From: Euglena gracilis
Lineage: Eukaryota; Euglenida; Euglenophyceae; Euglenales
DNA: 64,000 bases
Assembly (NCBI GenBank): GCA_039621445.1
Contig: CP154954.1
Location: 25,928,954-25,992,953, forward strand
Reading direction: 5' to 3'
Position numbers and translations under genes: made by a program. Of the stretch, positions 62,711 through 64,000 are shown piece after piece. The notes below the pieces were generated by a model that saw only the letters and a program-made list of their open reading frames with translations, did not search any database and was not told where the DNA came from. Within the stretch, counting starts at the first letter, position 1; each line of letters opens with the position of its first letter.

Positions 62711-64000
62711 TTTTTTTTTTGCACAGTCTGAGACAACGGAGAAGAGAGTGTGCGGATTACCGCGCAGCAGAGGGTGCGTGAGTGAGTCAGGGACACAATG
62801 TAGACACATCTGCTGTACATGCTGAACATTGTTTTCAGTGAATGGACAAAGATCACTCACGTATGTACAGTTTCAACCGTGTTGTCACCCGCGTGTGGGC
62901 AGTGAAGCAGTGTCGTATCGTCGTGCCGACAAGGGCTCAGTCCTTTACACGGGAATCCGCACAACACTGCGCTGTGTTTGATTCAAATCTGTCATCGTAG
63001 CACACTGTGTTGTACCACACACCGCAGCCATTGTAGACCGCTTCTACGCGGGTTTCCGCACAACTGGTGGGAACATCGCAATGACCTGTTCTTCCTTCGC
63101 TATTACCTCCCTCACCGTTGAAATGTTTGCGCTTGATTCTGTGCTGTTGTGCGGGTTCCCGTGTAAAGCCATGGAAGGCTGCTGTTCAGGGTTTCTCAAA
63201 TTTGAAGCCGGCGGGGGCAACAGTACCCGGATCGGTCCGTACGGCGCAATTCAGAGCGCGATTCCAGGTAAGACGGCCCTCCAAAACCGAAGGACCTGGG
63301 ACCTTGTCGCGATTCAGGGTGTTTAGTGGTACAAGCGGATGTTGAAATTCTCGCGATTTGTACCCCCTCGCGAACGGGAGGTGCCACACTGCGACGTAAC
63401 CCCTGGGAAAACACCGTGGTCTGGGGGCCGAAGTCGTTGTTTGTGCGGTTTCCCGCACAAACCGCAGCTCCACGTCGTAGAAGGTGGCCTGTTTTGGGTG
63501 ATGTCAAGGGAGCAGCAGTTCACCCTACGGATGTGTCTCGCGAACGACACAGGAACCGTAAACCAGTCGTGTACCACCAACCACCCTCAGTCGCGAAAGA
63601 GTCCCAGGTAGTCGTGTCCGGGGGAGGTCTACAGCACGCAATCGTGCGGCCCAGTTGGGCGTGTGCACTGAGTCCCCTCAGTGGCCTAGACCAACCCCCC
63701 CGGGGGTATACCGAACTGCTGTCAGCTTCCGCTTCGTTCAGCCTCCCTCCTCCGCACCAACCACAGAAGAGAAGAAAAGAGACCCTACACACACAAAAGA
63801 GACACACGTCGTGTATACATACACGCAGCCCGAGCGGATACCCGTACACGGACTCGTCCGTAAGGAAAAAGTAGGCAAGTGACCGCACCGGCCGGGGAAC
63901 CAGTGGCGTTGCCCACTGGGGTGGGCGGTCCCAGGGAGCTCGGCCACAAGAGGCCGTTACAGCCACTTGCCCAACATCTCTCTCCAGAGATCGCACATGG
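62711..64000. other. Upstream flank of gene 2
   Basis: No coding or RNA gene could be supported. Six palindrome copies lie here (62748 to 63832). No TATA box was convincingly located. Confidence 0.5.

Larger units (their letters stand above)
52851..63848. repeat. Dispersed palindrome family, about 32 copies (TGTGCGG-NNNN-CCGCACA type)
   Basis: Cores start at 52851, 52926, 53273, 53363, 54302, 54423, 54460, 55206, 55231, 56065, 56094, 56982, 57245, 57472, 58019, 58057, 58503, 58911, 59405, 59898, 59927, 60934, 61016, 61821, 61852, 62042, 62748, 62944, 63045, 63149, 63441 and 63832. The best (63441-63460) has perfect 8-bp arms TTGTGCGG/CCGCACAA and loop TTTC. Loops are mostly 4 nt (GTTT, ATTC, TTTC, GAAA, GAAT, ATTA). 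Spacing is irregular, about 340 bp on average. Both orientations occur. Confidence 0.92.

Noticed and set aside
52851-63848. CRISPR array
   Set aside because: Palindromes are irregularly spaced, degenerate, in both orientations and in introns of a eukaryotic gene.
63890-64000. tRNA-like or structured RNA at the window end (GGCAAGTG ... CACTTGCC)
   Set aside because: Only one short pairing; no cloverleaf or box motifs.

Overview
The window is nuclear DNA of a eukaryote. It holds two intron-rich genes facing each other. Short, very GC-rich exons sit in long introns packed with microsatellites, runs of G or C, inverted repeats and small DNA transposons. I cannot name the organism. A GC-rich alga or other protist fits, but the sequence does not prove it. 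No rRNA, tRNA, CRISPR array or bacterial operon was seen.

Gene 1 is on the + strand from about 736 to 52,459, with about 52 recognisable exon pieces. It encodes a very large protein of the NO VEIN-like group, which carries a histidine-kinase-like (GHKL) ATPase fold. The ATPase core lies in exons at 19,364-21,650 (N-box ELVQNGDD and the lid KKGIGFKS). The conserved region after it (LPVRHIGLRF, TSSRED...WN, CILTEGGEWRLP, LVWLD, FFRD-VLGIPEQP) follows in the expected order down to 52.3 kb. Reading-frame phase is preserved across many of the proposed introns, which argues for one gene. Exon borders without a stated splice site are approximate.

Gene 2 is on the - strand from 62,710 to 54,170, in about 13 exons. 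It starts at an ATG and ends with the peptide ALEELLNV. Its middle encodes a ParB/sulfiredoxin-like motif (GQHRFLAA). Its 3' part is rich in Lys and Glu. I do not recognise the whole protein; domestication from a mobile element is possible.

The most striking structure is a short palindrome (ideal form TTGTGCGG-4 nt-CCGCACAA). It occurs about 32 times between 52.85 and 63.85 kb, in every intron of gene 2, in both flanks and twice or three times inside a coding exon. I found none in the gene 1 region. A different palindrome is clustered in one gene 1 intron (26.2-27.3 kb). Several hAT-like miniature elements with CAGGG ends carry 7- or 8-bp target duplications. One of them splits a conserved ATPase-gene exon exactly.

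Layout: 1-735 unassigned and CA-rich; 736-18,817 N-terminal exons of gene 1; 13,961-16,989 a 3-kb satellite-filled intron; 19,364-25,652 ATPase core; 28,549-52,459 long C-terminal part with TG tracts; 52,460-54,169 intergenic; 54,170-62,710 gene 2; 62,711-64,000 upstream flank of gene 2 with more palindromes and no recognised gene.
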